From an uncultured Pseudomonadota bacterium (lineage in GTDB: Bacteria; Pseudomonadota; Gammaproteobacteria; Steroidobacterales; Steroidobacteraceae): a DNA stretch of 64,000 bases. This document shows positions 54,399 through 64,000 of the stretch, piece by piece. The translations under genes and the position numbers were made by a program. The DNA lies in the NCBI GenBank assembly GCA_903927005.1, contig CAIYLH010000113.1, forward strand, positions 1 through 64,000, written 5' to 3'. Positions within the stretch are counted from its first letter, which is position 1, and each line of letters opens with the position of its first letter. The notes beneath the pieces are model-generated. The model saw only the letters and a program-made list of their open reading frames with translations, was not told where the DNA came from and searched no databases.

Positions 54399-54895
54399 GG
54401 CCGGGGGACCCGCGGGTCGGGCTGCTCTAGAACGGCCTCGGTCTGCGCGGCGCGGAACGCTTCCAGCGCCGTGCTGATCGCCGGGTACTTGTTGGCGAGG
54501 ATCGCGGCGGCGAGCAGCCCCGCGTTGGTGGCGCCGGCCGAGCCGATCGCGAGCGTGCCTACCGGAATGCCGGCAGGCATCTGCGCGATCGACAGCAGCG
54601 AATCGATGCCTGACAGCGTCTTGGACTGCACCGGTACGCCGAGTACCGGCAACGAGGTTTTGGCGGCCACCATGCCCGGCAGGTGCGCGGCACCGCCGGC
54701 GCCGGCGATCACCACCTCAAGTCCGCGGGCCTTGGCACTGCCGGCGTACTCGAACAACAGGTCCGGCGTGCGGTGTGCGGAAACCACGCGCACCTCGTGT
54801 GGCACGCCCAGCCGAGTCAGCGCGTCGGCCGCGCCTTGCATCGTCTCCCAGTCAGAAGACGACCCCATGATGATTCCGACCAGTGGCTGCTGCAT
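54395..54895 (-). CDS. purE: N5-carboxyaminoimidazole ribonucleotide mutase
   Basis: 166 aa from [19 protein letters not shown]. Class I PurE signatures SAHRTPD and [14 protein letters not shown]. Takes the PurK product to CAIR in purine synthesis. Immediately follows darP in the same direction. Confidence 0.96.
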   Translation of the reverse strand: MQQPLVGIIMGSSSDWETMQGAADALTRLGVPHEVRVVSAHRTPDLLFEYAGSAKARGLEVVIAGAGGAAHLPGMVAAKTSLPVLGVPVQSKTLSGIDSLLSIAQMPAGIPVGTLAIGSAGATNAGLLAAAILANKYPAISTALEAFRAAQTEAVLEQPDPRVPRP

Positions 54896-54896
54896 G

Positions 54897-55436
54897 TCAG
54901 GTCCGATCCTCAGCTTTGGTTCCACCTGTGCCGAGCACCGTGCGCAGCCAGCGGAACAGTTCCCGGGAGGCGGCCGGCGGCCGGCCGAGTGCTGCCTCGA
55001 GTTGGGCCGTGTCGACCAGCGAGCGTAACCGCTGACCGTCCAGCGCCGGTTCGCTGGCCAGCAGCGAGACGATTGCCGATTCCCCGTCCTCGATCAGGCG
55101 GTTGCGCCAGATCTCGAGGCGGTGGAACTCGCGCGCCGCGATCCGCTGGTCGATCAGTTGCAGCTGGATCGTCGCGCGAATCGCGGCGACGTCGGTGTGC
55201 CGCAGCAGTTTGCCGATCAGCTGGCGTTGCCGGGCGGCGCCGCCGTGGGCGGTGATCCGGTGGGCCAGCTCGATCGCGTCCCGCAGCTTCTCCGACAGGG
55301 GCAGCCGCGCCAGTTCGGTCGGCGGCAGGGCCACCAGCTGGTCGCCGAGTTCCTTCAGTTCCGCAGCATTGCGCTTGCGCCGGGTCCTGCTCGGGCCCTC
55401 GTTCTCGTAAAGCTCATTTTCGTCGTGCGCCGCCAT
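54897..55436 (-). CDS. darP: Ribosome biogenesis protein DarP (YjgA, DUF615)
   Basis: 179 aa from [20 protein letters not shown]; the frame is open 24 codons further without support. Conserved [19 protein letters not shown], then a helical domain. Binds late 50S precursors in E. coli. Divergent from pmbA (48 bp), as in many Proteobacteria. First gene of darP-purE-purK. Confidence 0.9.
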   Translation of the reverse strand: MAAHDENELYENEGPSRTRRKRNAAELKELGDQLVALPPTELARLPLSEKLRDAIELAHRITAHGGAARQRQLIGKLLRHTDVAAIRATIQLQLIDQRIAAREFHRLEIWRNRLIEDGESAIVSLLASEPALDGQRLRSLVDTAQLEAALGRPPAASRELFRWLRTVLGTGGTKAEDRT

Positions 55437-55484
55437 GCCCCATCCTAGCCTAGAATGTGCCTTCATTCCTGCGCCCGGAGCCGT

Positions 55485-56819
55485 ATGCCCTCGTCCGCCC
55501 CCGCTCACGCCGATCTCGCCGCCCTGGTTGAACGGGCCTTAGTCGCCGCCCGCGCTGGTGGTGCCACTGCCGCCGACGTGGGCATTGGCGTCGACACCGG
55601 GCTGTCGGTCACGGTACGCCTGGGCGAGGTCGAGACACTCGAGTACCAGCGGGACCGCGGGATGGGCATCACCGCCTATGTCGGCGGGCGCAAGGGCGCT
55701 GCGAGCACGGGCGACCTGTCGTGGCCGGCGATTGCTGCTGCGGTTGCTAAGGCGATCTCGATCGCCCGCTTCACGGCGGAGGACGAGTGCGCGGGCCTGC
55801 CCGAACCGAACACGCTGGCGCGGGATGTTCAGGACCTCGATCTGTGCCATCCATGGGATCTGGAGGCGGACGCTGCCATCGAGCTTGCCCGTCGCTGCGA
55901 GGCTGCGGCGCTGGGCGCCGACCCACGCATCACCAACTCCGAGGGCGCAACCGTCGCGACCCACCGCGCCCACCGCGTCTATGGCAACACGCTGGGTTTC
56001 CTTGGCGGCTACCCATCCACCTACAGCAGCGTCAGCTGCGTCGTGATGGGCCAGGCGGGCGATCAGCAGGAGCGCGACTACTGGTACACGGCCGCCCGCG
56101 ACTGGCGTGCGCTCGAGGACGTGGAGGGGGTCGGCCGGCGCGCGGCGGAGCGCACCGCCCGGCGGCTCGGCGCCACGCGCCTGGCGACCATGCGCGCGCC
56201 GGTGCTGTTTGTGCCGGAGCTCGCCCGCGGCCTGATCGGCAACTTGATCGGTGCGATCCGCGGCGGGGCTCAGTACCGACGCAGCTCGTTCCTGCTCGAT
56301 TCGGCGGGGCAGCAACTGTTTCCCGCGTTCTTTGGCATTTCCGAACGACCGCACCTGCCGGGTGCGCTCGGTAGCGCGCCGTTCGACGCCGAGGGTTGCG
56401 CGACCCATGACCGCGAGCTCGTGGCCGCAGGTGTGCTGGATGGCTACGTGCTCAACACCTATTCCGCGCGCAAGCTCGGACTTGCGACCACCGGCAACGC
56501 CGGCGGGGCCCATAACCTGATCGTGCATCCGGGCGAGGACGACTTCGACGGGCTGCTGCGGCGCATGCGACGCGGGCTCGTCGTCACCGAGCTGATGGGG
56601 CAGGGCGTCAATGGCGTGACGGGTGACTACTCGCGCGGCGCGACCGGCTTCTGGGTCGAGGATGGCGAGATTCGCCATCCGGTCCACGAGATCACGATCG
56701 CCGGTAACCTGAAGGACATGTATCGCCACCTTGTGGCGGTTGGCCGTGACGTAGACGCGCGCGGCTCGGTGGTGACCGGCTCACTGCTGATTGAGGAGAT
56801 GACGATAGCCGGCGAATGA
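55485..56819 (+). CDS. pmbA: Metalloprotease subunit PmbA/TldE
   Basis: 444 aa from ATG 55485. Paralogue of TldD without the HExxxH zinc site. Family segments [20 protein letters not shown] and [20 protein letters not shown]. Non-catalytic partner in the TldD/E heterodimer. GGAG RBS close upstream; an in-frame start 30 nt earlier is less likely. Confidence 0.94.
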   Translation: MPSSAPAHADLAALVERALVAARAGGATAADVGIGVDTGLSVTVRLGEVETLEYQRDRGMGITAYVGGRKGAASTGDLSWPAIAAAVAKAISIARFTAEDECAGLPEPNTLARDVQDLDLCHPWDLEADAAIELARRCEAAALGADPRITNSEGATVATHRAHRVYGNTLGFLGGYPSTYSSVSCVVMGQAGDQQERDYWYTAARDWRALEDVEGVGRRAAERTARRLGATRLATMRAPVLFVPELARGLIGNLIGAIRGGAQYRRSSFLLDSAGQQLFPAFFGISERPHLPGALGSAPFDAEGCATHDRELVAAGVLDGYVLNTYSARKLGLATTGNAGGAHNLIVHPGEDDFDGLLRRMRRGLVVTELMGQGVNGVTGDYSRGATGFWVEDGEIRHPVHEITIAGNLKDMYRHLVAVGRDVDARGSVVTGSLLIEEMTIAGE

Positions 56820-56865
56820 GACCGGGCCGGCCGGCTCGGTCCTGACACACGCGGGAGCAGCAGCG

Positions 56866-58146
56866 ATGGCCGATACCTACCACAAGCGCACTGTCGGCGG
56901 ACGGACGCTCTCGCCGGTTACGCAGATGATGGGCTTTGGCTACGAGCCGCGCCTGTCCGAAGGCGCGCTCAAGCCGCCGATCTTCATGACCTCCACCTTC
57001 GTGTTCCGCACGGCGCAGGAGGGCAAGGACTTCTTCGACTACACCTCCGGTCGCAAGCCGCTGCCCGCCGGGACGGCGGGTGGGCTCGTCTACTCACGCT
57101 TCAATAACCCGAATCTCGAGGTGCTCGAGGACCGCCTTGCGCTGTGGGACGAGGCGGAGGCCGCTGCCGTGTTCTCCTCCGGCATGAGCGCGATCGCGAC
57201 GACGTTTCTTGCGCATCTGCGCGCGGGCGATGTGCTGTTGTGCTGTCAGCCGCTGTACGGCGGCACCGAGACGCTCATCGCCAAGGCGCTGCCCAACTAC
57301 GGCATCCGTCACGTCGGCTTCCACGATGGGCTGTCGCGCGAGATGGCGATGGCGGCTGCACGGGAGGCGATGGCCCAGGGTCGGGTCGGGCTGATCATGA
57401 TCGAGACGCCGGCCAATCCCACCAATGCGCTGGTCGACATTCGGCTGATGGCCGAGGTCGCGGACCTGATCGGCCGCGAGCAGGGCCACCGGCCGCTGCT
57501 GGTGACCGACAACACACTGCTCGGACCGGTTTACCAGAACCCGTTGCAGGACGGCGCTGATTTGAACGTCTACTCGCTGACCAAGTATGTCGGCGGGCAT
57601 TCGGATCTCGTCGCAGGTGGCGTGACAGGCTCCAGGGCGGCCGTACAGCCGGTGCGGCAGCTGCGCGGCGCCATGGGCACCCAGTTGGATCCGAACTCCG
57701 CCTGGATGCTGCTGCGCTCGATGGAGACGCTCAAGCTGCGCATGGAGCGGGCGTTCACCAGCGCCCGCGAGGTGGCGTTGTTCCTGGCGGGGCATCCGAA
57801 GGTGACGGGCGTGAACTATCTCGGTCTGCTGGCCGCCGATGACCCGCGGCGGGCTCTCTACGACCGCCAGTGTCGTGCAGCGGGTTCCACGTTCTCATTC
57901 GATGTGCAGGGCGGCGAGGCGGGCGCGTTCCGCTTCCTCGATGCGCTGACGGTGATCAAGCTCGCCGTCAGCCTCGGCGGCACCGAAAGTCTCGCCAGTC
58001 ACCCGGCGTCGATGACGCACTCCGGCGTGCCTGCGGCGCTGCGCGCGACGCTCGGCATTGGCGAGGCGATGATCCGCCTGTCGGTGGGCATCGAGGAGCC
58101 GGCGGACCTGATTGCGGATATCGGCCAGGCGCTGGAGGGCGTCTAG
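56866..58146 (+). CDS. Cys/Met-metabolism PLP enzyme (cystathionine gamma-synthase family)
   Basis: 426 aa, with family motifs [52 protein letters not shown] and the PLP lysine in [13 protein letters not shown]. Could be a cystathionine synthase/lyase or a methionine gamma-lyase-like enzyme; GFGYEP and the long N-terminal region indicate a distinct subfamily. The final 4 bp overlap the convergent YihY gene. Confidence 0.88.
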   Translation: MADTYHKRTVGGRTLSPVTQMMGFGYEPRLSEGALKPPIFMTSTFVFRTAQEGKDFFDYTSGRKPLPAGTAGGLVYSRFNNPNLEVLEDRLALWDEAEAAAVFSSGMSAIATTFLAHLRAGDVLLCCQPLYGGTETLIAKALPNYGIRHVGFHDGLSREMAMAAAREAMAQGRVGLIMIETPANPTNALVDIRLMAEVADLIGREQGHRPLLVTDNTLLGPVYQNPLQDGADLNVYSLTKYVGGHSDLVAGGVTGSRAAVQPVRQLRGAMGTQLDPNSAWMLLRSMETLKLRMERAFTSAREVALFLAGHPKVTGVNYLGLLAADDPRRALYDRQCRAAGSTFSFDVQGGEAGAFRFLDALTVIKLAVSLGGTESLASHPASMTHSGVPAALRATLGIGEAMIRLSVGIEEPADLIADIGQALEGV

Positions 58147-59468
58147 GGCGCGGCCTCCGGATCGCGGGCCGCGAATTCGCGCAGCGTCACACGACCGAGC
58201 TCGGCGCGGATCGCCGCGTCCACGCGCGCGCAGGCCTCCTCGGCGGGCGCTGCGATGGCGGCGCGGCGCAGCATCATGGCCCGCCCGCTGCGGCCGTCAC
58301 GGACGGCGCCGAGCACCTCCGCCAGCGTGATCCTCTCGGGATCCCGCGCCGGGAGCAGCTCCTCGCCGCCGGTGGTCTCCAGCAGGCCAGCAAGCGCCAG
58401 TGCGTCGATGACCGGTCCGAGCGCGATCGATGGCACTTCGAGCCGTGCCGCCAGGTCCGACACCGTGCAGCGCGGCCCGCCGTCGGCGAAGGCGCGTGCC
58501 ACGAAGTACATCGCGCTGAGCGCGAGGCGCTCGCACAGCCTTGCGGTTGGTACCAGCTCGCGCTGGCCTGGTCGCAGGTAGCCTGGATGCTGCAGGTAGA
58601 AGGCGAACAGCGCGCCGGTCAGCAGGATCAGCCAGTTCAGCCACAGCCACATCAGGGCCAGCAGCACGATCGCAAAGCCGGCGTACACGGCCATCATCTG
58701 GGTTGAGTACGCTACCAGCGCCGTGAACGCGAATCCCGCGGCCACCCAGACGGCGGCTGCGGCGAGTCCCGCCGTGAGTGCGACGCCGAACGTCACGCGG
58801 GTGTTGGGGATGAACGTGTACAGGAACGTGAACCCGGCGGTGACCACCAGCGTCGGCCCGACCCTGCCGAGCATGATCGCGAGCGTGCCAAATGGCTCGT
58901 GTGCGCCCAGCCAGACTAGCGAGGCATGTGCCGATAGCGAGGCGGTCAGGCCGAACGCGACCACCATCAGCACCGGGCCGATGACCAGCACGCCGAGGTA
59001 CTCGCTGAACCGGCGCGCGAAGCTGCGCGCCTGCTCCACGTGCCAGATGTGGTTGAAACACTCCTCAACCTTCTGGATTACCGACACCACGGTCCAGATC
59101 AGGAAGCCCAGCCCCAGCGAGCCAAGCACGCCGCCTTCCATGTGGTCGACGAACTGCAGCACGCGATGGGTCAACTCGTCGGCGCGTTCGCCCAGCGGCC
59201 GGAAGAACTCCTGCAGCAAGGGCGCGAGGTCGTGGTGGAAGCCCAATCCCTTGACGATCGAGAACGAGAACGCGCACAGCGGCACCAGCGACAGCAGCGT
59301 CGTGTAGACGAGGCTCATTGCGCGCATGTTGAGATCGCCGACGACCAGGTCGCGGGTCAGCGCGTACAGATAGCGCAGCACCACCTGGGCGGCGACGCCA
59401 GGGCGTCCGAGCGCGCGCGCGGGCGGCTCGAAAAGCAGGTCTTCCAGGCGGTGCAGGCGAGCGAGCAT
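58143..59468 (-). CDS. YihY/BrkB-family membrane protein with C-terminal extension
   Basis: 441 aa. About six membrane segments (residues 45-310) with [22 protein letters not shown] typical of the family, formerly misnamed RNase BN. Residues about 320-441 form a soluble tail with a winged-helix-like [20 protein letters not shown] segment and a helical end. Substrate unknown. Confidence 0.85.
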   Translation of the reverse strand: MLARLHRLEDLLFEPPARALGRPGVAAQVVLRYLYALTRDLVVGDLNMRAMSLVYTTLLSLVPLCAFSFSIVKGLGFHHDLAPLLQEFFRPLGERADELTHRVLQFVDHMEGGVLGSLGLGFLIWTVVSVIQKVEECFNHIWHVEQARSFARRFSEYLGVLVIGPVLMVVAFGLTASLSAHASLVWLGAHEPFGTLAIMLGRVGPTLVVTAGFTFLYTFIPNTRVTFGVALTAGLAAAAVWVAAGFAFTALVAYSTQMMAVYAGFAIVLLALMWLWLNWLILLTGALFAFYLQHPGYLRPGQRELVPTARLCERLALSAMYFVARAFADGGPRCTVSDLAARLEVPSIALGPVIDALALAGLLETTGGEELLPARDPERITLAEVLGAVRDGRSGRAMMLRRAAIAAPAEEACARVDAAIRAELGRVTLREFAARDPEAAP

Positions 59469-59498
59469 GAGGCGGGGCCGGTGGGGTTGCCGAGGTTG

Positions 59499-60395
59499 TC
59501 AGCCCACCAGCCGGGCGCGCGCCTCGCGGTAGTTGGCCGCGGTCTTGGCGATGACGTCCGCCGGCAGTCGGGGTCCCGGGGCACGCTTGTCCCAGCTCAG
59601 CGTCTCGAGGTAGTCGCGCACGTATTGCTTGTCGAACGACGGCGGGCTCTGGCCGGGGGCATAGCTCGACGCCGGCCAGAAGCGCGACGAATCCGGCGTC
59701 AGGACCTCGTCAATCAGCACCAGCGTGCCGGCCGCGTCCAGGCCGAACTCGAATTTTGTGTCCGCGATGATGATGCCGCGCTGCAGTGCGTAGTCCGCCG
59801 CGAATGCGTAGATCGCCAGGGCCGTGTCGCGCACCTTGGCGGCGAGTTCCGCGCCGATGGTGTTCGCGATGGTTTCGAAGGAGACGTTCTCGTCGTGTTC
59901 GCCGACGGCGGCCTTGGTGGCTGGCGTGAAAATCGGCTGTGGCAATCGGTCCGCCTGCTTCAGGCCAGCCGGTAGCGTGATGCCGCAGACGCCTCCCGTC
60001 TGCTGATATTCCTTCCAGCCGCCGCCGATCAGGTAACCGCGCACGACCGCCTCGACGGGCAGTGCCTGCAGGCGCCGCACGACGACGGCGCGATGCGCGA
60101 GCGTCGCTCGTTCGGCCGGGTCGCTCACGAACTGCTCGACCGGCAGTCCGGTCAGGTGGTTCGGCACGATGTGCCGCGTCTTGTCGAACCAGAACGCGGA
60201 GATCTCGCTCAGTACGCGGCCTTTGTCGGGGATCGGATCGGGCAGCACGACGTCGAAGGCCGAAAGCCGGTCCGAGGTCACGATCAGCATGCGCTCCGCG
60301 TCGATGGCGTAGACGTCGCGGACCTTGCCGCGATGGATCAGCTCGAGGTCCTTCAGGTGGGTCTCGAAGACGGGGGTCGGGGGGGATGGGTTCAT
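59499..60395 (-). CDS. purC: Phosphoribosylaminoimidazole-succinocarboxamide synthase
   Basis: 298 aa from [17 protein letters not shown], the longer SAICAR synthase class. Motifs [38 protein letters not shown] and [14 protein letters not shown]. Follows the PurE/PurK step in purine synthesis. Divergent from djlA. Confidence 0.96.
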   Translation of the reverse strand: MNPSPPTPVFETHLKDLELIHRGKVRDVYAIDAERMLIVTSDRLSAFDVVLPDPIPDKGRVLSEISAFWFDKTRHIVPNHLTGLPVEQFVSDPAERATLAHRAVVVRRLQALPVEAVVRGYLIGGGWKEYQQTGGVCGITLPAGLKQADRLPQPIFTPATKAAVGEHDENVSFETIANTIGAELAAKVRDTALAIYAFAADYALQRGIIIADTKFEFGLDAAGTLVLIDEVLTPDSSRFWPASSYAPGQSPPSFDKQYVRDYLETLSWDKRAPGPRLPADVIAKTAANYREARARLVG

Positions 60396-60488
60396 GGGAC
60401 GGCGCCTTGTCACTGCTACCATGGCCGGCGGGGCCGTCACGGGCCCGAGCATTCTTGCAGCGGTCGGAAAGCAGGGTCAAGAAACTCG

Positions 60489-61268
60489 ATGCGTTGGATC
60501 GGAAAGATTGTCGGCGGGCTGGTCGGGGCGCTCGTAGGTCCCGTTGGAGCGGTCATCGGCGCGGTGATCGGTCATAGCTACGACGCCGCTGAGGATGAGC
60601 GGTCTGCCGCCGTCGACCCGCGCGCGGTCGGCGCGCTGCTGTTTGACACGGCGTTTGCGGTCATGGGCTACCTCGCCAAGGCGGATGGCCGGGTGACCGA
60701 GTCCGAGATCGACGCCGCTCGCGGCATCATGCGCCAGCTGCATCTGGAGCAGGCCGACGTGCGCCGGGCGATCGCCGCGTTTAGCCGCGGCAAGCAGTCG
60801 AACTACCCCATTGAGGCGGAATTGGCGCGTCTGACCCAGCTGTGCGGTCCGCGCCACGACCTGCTGCGGCTGTTCCTGGAGATTCAGGTGCGCGCGGCGC
60901 TCGCGGGTAACGACCTGCAGGGCCCCGTGCGGGGGCTCCTGGCCGGTGTGGCCGACCGGCTGGGGTTTGGTGGCCGCGAGGTGGCCCAGCTGGAGTCCCT
61001 GCTGCGGTTGCAGCAGGGCCGGGGCTGGTCAGCCCCCCCGCCGGCGCCCGGCGCCAGGCTCGCCAGTGCCTATGAAGTCCTCGGTCTTGCGGCCACTGCC
61101 AGCGACGAAGAGGTCAAGAAGGCGTATCGTCGGCAGATGAGCGAGAACCATCCCGACAAACTCGTATCACGAGGCTTGCCGGAATCGATGCAGGACCTCG
61201 CGAAAGAAAAGACGCAACGCATCCGTGAAGCCTACGAAGTCATCTGTGCCGATCGCAGCCCCCGCTGA
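60489..61268 (+). CDS. djlA: DnaJ-like co-chaperone DjlA
   Basis: 259 aa from ATG 60489. Glycine-rich N-terminal membrane segment (GLVGALVGPVGAVIGAVIG), a TerB-like helical domain (AVMGYLAKADGRVTESEIDA), and a C-terminal J domain with HPD (MSENHPDKLVS). Recruits DnaK at the inner membrane; affects Rcs signalling and capsule in E. coli. Its end overlaps the next gene. Confidence 0.93.
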   Translation: MRWIGKIVGGLVGALVGPVGAVIGAVIGHSYDAAEDERSAAVDPRAVGALLFDTAFAVMGYLAKADGRVTESEIDAARGIMRQLHLEQADVRRAIAAFSRGKQSNYPIEAELARLTQLCGPRHDLLRLFLEIQVRAALAGNDLQGPVRGLLAGVADRLGFGGREVAQLESLLRLQQGRGWSAPPPAPGARLASAYEVLGLAATASDEEVKKAYRRQMSENHPDKLVSRGLPESMQDLAKEKTQRIREAYEVICADRSPR

Positions 61269-61632
61269 GAAGCCACCTGTCAGTTCCGCGATACCACCGG
61301 CGCTGCAGGGGTTCTTCAGGGTCGCTGACGTTTGGGAACTGTCCGAGATTCAGCAGTGCAAGCTGCTGCGTTGCCCGTCAGGCGCCGTGTTGCGCCGCTA
61401 TCGGGCCGGGCAGGGTCCCCGACTGACGCCTGCTCAGCAGAAGCGCATCCAGATCGTCACCGGCATTCACGCCGCGCTGTCCAAGAACGGCGTGTCGGCC
61501 GATCAGGCGTTCCGCTGGATCCACGAGCCGCGCCGCGAACTGCCGTTCAAGGGCGAGACGCCCGTGCATTACATGATGGACGGCGGTGTGGACGCGCTGG
61601 TCGCGGTAGCGCACCTGCTGTCCGGCCGCTGA
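61225..61632 (+). CDS. MbcA/ParS/Xre-type antitoxin-like protein, no adjacent toxin
   Basis: 135 aa from GTG 61225, with an alternative GTG at 61246; either overlaps djlA (44 or 23 nt). The C-terminal half resembles the MbcA/ParS toxin-binding domain (DUF2384): [20 protein letters not shown]...[15 protein letters not shown]. The N-terminal half has an HTH-like segment ([13 protein letters not shown]). No RES or other toxin gene lies on either side, so it may be a solitary regulator. Confidence 0.7.
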   Translation: MKPTKSSVPIAAPAEKPPVSSAIPPALQGFFRVADVWELSEIQQCKLLRCPSGAVLRRYRAGQGPRLTPAQQKRIQIVTGIHAALSKNGVSADQAFRWIHEPRRELPFKGETPVHYMMDGGVDALVAVAHLLSGR

Positions 61633-61672
61633 TCAAGCCGGTCTTTCTCACTTCCTGACGGTCCCGCCCGCC

Positions 61673-62350
61673 ATGCAGCCACTCATCGCCCCGTCGATTC
61701 TGTCGGCCGATTTCGCACGGTTGGGGGAGGAGGTCCGGGCAGTGCTCGCCGCCGGCGCTGACCTCGTCCATTTCGACGTGATGGACAATCATTACGTACC
61801 GAACCTGACGATTGGGCCGCTGGTCTGCGCGGCCCTGCGTAAGCACGGCATCACAGCGCCTATCGACGTGCACCTGATGGTGAAGCCGGTCGATCGTCTG
61901 ATACCGGACTTTGCCGCCGCGGGCGCAAGCTGGATCACGTTCCACCCCGAGGCGTCCGAGCACGTCGACCGCACGTTGGGCCTGATTCACGAGGTCGGCT
62001 GCAAGGCGGGACTCGTGTTCAATCCGGCAACGCCGCTGACGTATCTTGACCACGTGATGGACAAGCTGGACGTGATTCTGCTCATGTCCGTCAACCCGGG
62101 CTTTGGTGGCCAGCAGTTCATGCCGGCGGTGCTCGACAAGTTGCAGCTCGTGCGGGAGCGTATCGCCGCGTCCGGGCGCGATATACGACTCGAGATCGAC
62201 GGCGGCGTGAAGGTCGATAACATCGGCGCTATCGCCGCGGCGGGTGCCGATACGTTCGTCGCCGGTTCCGCGATTTTCGGCTCCGGCGACTACCCGGCGA
62301 CGATCGCGCAGATGCGCGCCGAGATTGCTGGCGCGACTGTCCGCCGCTAG
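61673..62350 (+). CDS. rpe: Ribulose-phosphate 3-epimerase
   Basis: 225 aa TIM barrel. [18 protein letters not shown] start, metal-ligand motifs [14 protein letters not shown] and [18 protein letters not shown] and EIDGGVK. Interconverts ribulose-5-P and xylulose-5-P in the pentose-phosphate pathway. Confidence 0.97.
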   Translation: MQPLIAPSILSADFARLGEEVRAVLAAGADLVHFDVMDNHYVPNLTIGPLVCAALRKHGITAPIDVHLMVKPVDRLIPDFAAAGASWITFHPEASEHVDRTLGLIHEVGCKAGLVFNPATPLTYLDHVMDKLDVILLMSVNPGFGGQQFMPAVLDKLQLVRERIAASGRDIRLEIDGGVKVDNIGAIAAAGADTFVAGSAIFGSGDYPATIAQMRAEIAGATVRR

Positions 62351-62363
62351 GGATCCAGACGAC

Positions 62364-62386
62364 GACGCCCCGCAGGGCGGGGCGTC
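62364..62386. terminator. Bidirectional hairpin between rpe and the CRP-type gene
   Basis: Perfect 10-bp stem GACGCCCCGC / GCGGGGCGTC with an AGG loop, midway between the two convergent stops (14 nt after rpe, 28 nt after the regulator). No T-run on either strand. Confidence 0.55.
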
Positions 62387-62413
62387 GGGGTGCGCAGCTT
62401 GCGCCGAACGGCG

Positions 62414-63154
62414 TTACTCGTCGTCCTCGTCATCATCTTCTGCGACGACGCGGCTCTTGGTGAGCTTGTCGCGCATTTCCTTGGTAGGCACGATGACCGG
62501 GCGCGTCTTTAGCGTCGGGCGCGCACCGAACACCACGATCGTCTTGCCGGTCGCCTTGAGCAAGCCCTGCTCCTCGAGCACCTTCAGCACACGACCGGCC
62601 ATCTCGCGTGAGCAGCCGACCAGACGCGACAGCTCCTGCCGGCTGACCTTGATCTGCATTCCCTGCGGATGGGTCATCGCATCCGGCTCGCCGCACAGGT
62701 CCATGATCGCGTGCGCGACCCGGCCGGTGACATCGACAAAGGCCAGATCGCCAAGCTTCTTGTTGGTGCGGTCAAGGCGGGTTGCCAGCTGCGTCGCCAG
62801 CTCGAAGATCAGGCCCGGGCTCTCCGCGGCGATCTGTCGGAAGCGCGCATAGGTCATTTCGGCGAGCTCGCAGCTCTGCCGGGTACGGACCCAGGCGCTG
62901 CGGGTGGAGGCCTCCGCGAACAGGCCCATCTCGCCGAAGAACTGGCCCTTGTTCAGGTAGGCCAGCACCATTTCGTTGCCCTCCTCGTCCTCGATCATCA
63001 CCTCGACGGAGCCGCCGATGATGTAGTACAGGACGTCGGGCAGGTCGCCAGCGTGGATCAGCACCGTCTTTGACGGCACGGTGCGAATGCGGCAGTAGCT
63101 TAGGAAGCGGTTGATGGCGGGTAGGTCGCTCAACGGCTTGACGGGCAAATCCAT
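62414..63154 (-). CDS. CRP/FNR-family regulator, Vfr/Clp type, with acidic C-terminal tail
   Basis: 246 aa from MDLPVKPLSDLPAINRFL. Cyclic-nucleotide domain with G74-E75 and R85-S86 (FFGEMGLF...RSAWV), the residues that bind cAMP in CRP; the S128 equivalent is N131. HTH about 171-199 (SRQELSRLVGCSREMAGRVL). Residues 1-212 align with Vfr; the last 34 are extra, ending VVAEDDDEDDE. Likely global regulator; could respond to cAMP (Vfr-like) or cyclic di-GMP (Clp-like). Confidence 0.88.
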   Translation of the reverse strand: MDLPVKPLSDLPAINRFLSYCRIRTVPSKTVLIHAGDLPDVLYYIIGGSVEVMIEDEEGNEMVLAYLNKGQFFGEMGLFAEASTRSAWVRTRQSCELAEMTYARFRQIAAESPGLIFELATQLATRLDRTNKKLGDLAFVDVTGRVAHAIMDLCGEPDAMTHPQGMQIKVSRQELSRLVGCSREMAGRVLKVLEEQGLLKATGKTIVVFGARPTLKTRPVIVPTKEMRDKLTKSRVVAEDDDEDDE

Positions 63155-63254
63155 CTGTCGGTCCCTCGTGAGATCGCAGCTCTTCGCGGCGATGGCGAAG
63201 ATATAGAACATAACGCACTGAACCGCAAGCCAAAGGCGGCGGGCATGCGGCGAA

Positions 63255-63920
63255 CTAAACCCAGTACGCGCTGCTCGTCATCAGCTTCGCGACGGCGCGC
63301 ATCACTGCCCGTACCGGCGCCGGCAGTGCTGCTCCGCCACGCGCGAGCGCGTGCTGGCGATGCTTCACTTCGTCTTGTTTCATCTGTTCGATGATCGCGC
63401 GACTGGCGGTGTCCGCGGCGGGCAGGCGCGTCAGATGCGCGTCCAGATGACCCTCGACCTGCCGCTCTGTCTCAGCGATGAAACCGAGGCTGATGGCGTC
63501 GCCGGAGAGGCCGGCGATGGCGCCGATCACGACTGAGCCTGCGTACCAGAGGGGATTTAGGCGGCTGGTGTGCGAGTGCAGCGACTCCAGGCGCTCGGCG
63601 CACCAGAGCAGGTGATCGCCTTCCTCGAGCGCAGCGGCTTGCAGGAAGTTGCGCACCGCGGGGTCGCGCGTGACCAGCGCCTGACCGTGGTAAAGAGCCT
63701 GCGCGGCCACCTCGCCTGCGTGGTTGACCCGCATCAGGCCCGCCACGTGCCGGGCGGTGGCGGGGTCCAGTGGGGCGGGCGCCGGCTCGCCACCGGCTCT
63801 GGGGGTGGGTCGGCCGCTGGCCGCAGTCGCCCTCGGGCTGGCCCAGGAAACCCTAAGCCCTTGATCTACAACGGATAGAATCCGGTCTAGGGGAGACAGA
63901 TGGCGCAGGGAGGCGGGCAT
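63255..63920 (-). CDS. coq7: 2-polyprenyl-3-methyl-6-methoxy-1,4-benzoquinol hydroxylase
   Basis: 221 aa from MPASLRHLSPLDRILSVVD. Di-iron ligands E70, E100, H103, E152, E184 and H187 fit Coq7 (VNHAGEVAAQALYHG; EEGDHLLW; QDEVKH). O2-dependent C6 hydroxylation in ubiquinone synthesis. The bacterial Coq7-type enzyme is used here instead of UbiF or in addition. Ala/Pro linker at about 31-55. Confidence 0.94.
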   Translation of the reverse strand: MPASLRHLSPLDRILSVVDQGLRVSWASPRATAASGRPTPRAGGEPAPAPLDPATARHVAGLMRVNHAGEVAAQALYHGQALVTRDPAVRNFLQAAALEEGDHLLWCAERLESLHSHTSRLNPLWYAGSVVIGAIAGLSGDAISLGFIAETERQVEGHLDAHLTRLPAADTASRAIIEQMKQDEVKHRQHALARGGAALPAPVRAVMRAVAKLMTSSAYWV

Positions 63921-63929
63921 GGGTCTTTT

Positions 63930-63935
63930 ATTATA
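63930..63935 (-). promoter_or_regulatory. Perfect -10 box very close to coq7 start
   Basis: TATAAT on the minus strand, 9 nt before the coq7 ATG. Transcription starting 6-8 nt downstream would give a leader of only a few nucleotides. No good -35 match at 17 bp, so confidence is limited. Confidence 0.35.
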
Positions 63936-64000
63936 CGAAAAGGCGCTGTTGGGCGGCTTATGCACGAACACCCTTTCCAAGACGGCCCGCTGCCGGTACA

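Noticed and set aside
63960-64000. Start of a plus-strand gene (MHEHPFQDGPLP...) at the window edge
   Set aside because: Only 13 codons are visible, without an RBS or recognisable family; cannot be supported.

Overview
The window is a 64-kb, GC-rich stretch of a gammaproteobacterial chromosome. The evidence is the fused str/S10/spc/alpha ribosomal super-operon, the leuS-lptE...holA-nadD-rsfS-rlmH-maf-rng-yhdP-nit-tldD chain, a Clp/Vfr-type CRP protein, DarP (YjgA), PurE/PurK, DjlA and a Coq7-type ubiquinone hydroxylase. The mixture looks most like a deep-branching, Xanthomonadales/Nevskiales-like lineage. That placement is inference from gene content; no 16S rRNA gene is present.

Layout. 1-14700: the 3' end of tuf, then rpsJ, a 306-bp gap holding a good sigma70-like promoter, rplC-rplD-rplW-rplB-rpsS-rplV-rpsC-rplP-rpmC-rpsQ, rplN-rplX-rplE-rpsN-rpsH-rplF-rplR-rpsE-rpmD-rplO-secY-rpmJ, then an internal promoter and rpsM-rpsK-rpsD-rpoA-rplQ, closed by a strong intrinsic terminator. 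14800-22000: pepQ, a small Ala/Pro-rich lipoprotein, a GNAT acetyltransferase, uvrA, an MFS transporter and ssb. 22100-27260: the tightly overlapped operon miaB-phoH-ybeY-corC-lnt (tRNA/rRNA maturation and lipoprotein acylation). 27250-31520: a DUF3422 membrane protein and an Lrp/AsnC regulator on the minus strand, divergent from hppD-tyrB, a two-gene tyrosine-to-homogentisate module with a perfect palindrome in the shared promoter region.

31630-49680: leuS-lptE, then about 6 kb that interrupts the usual lptE-holA junction, then holA-nadD-rsfS-rlmH, maf-rng-yhdP. The interrupting block holds a small HExxH protein, a protein joining a PCu(A)C copper-chaperone domain to a BtuF-like periplasmic binding domain, an opposing ABC ATPase-FtsX permease-DUF3299 operon and an S10 serine carboxypeptidase. 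It looks like an envelope metal-handling island and is the most unusual part of the window.

49690-64000: a nitrilase-family amidase, tldD, an ExeA-like ATPase with a C-terminal FHA domain, purE-purK, darP, pmbA (TldE), a Cys/Met-metabolism PLP enzyme, a YihY-type membrane protein with a winged-helix-like tail, purC, djlA, a solitary MbcA/ParS-type antitoxin-like protein, rpe, a Clp/Vfr-type regulator with an acidic tail and coq7. Most of the window is core genome. No insertion sequence, prophage, CRISPR array, tRNA or rRNA gene was recognised. The novelty lies in domain fusions, terminal extensions and regulatory DNA.
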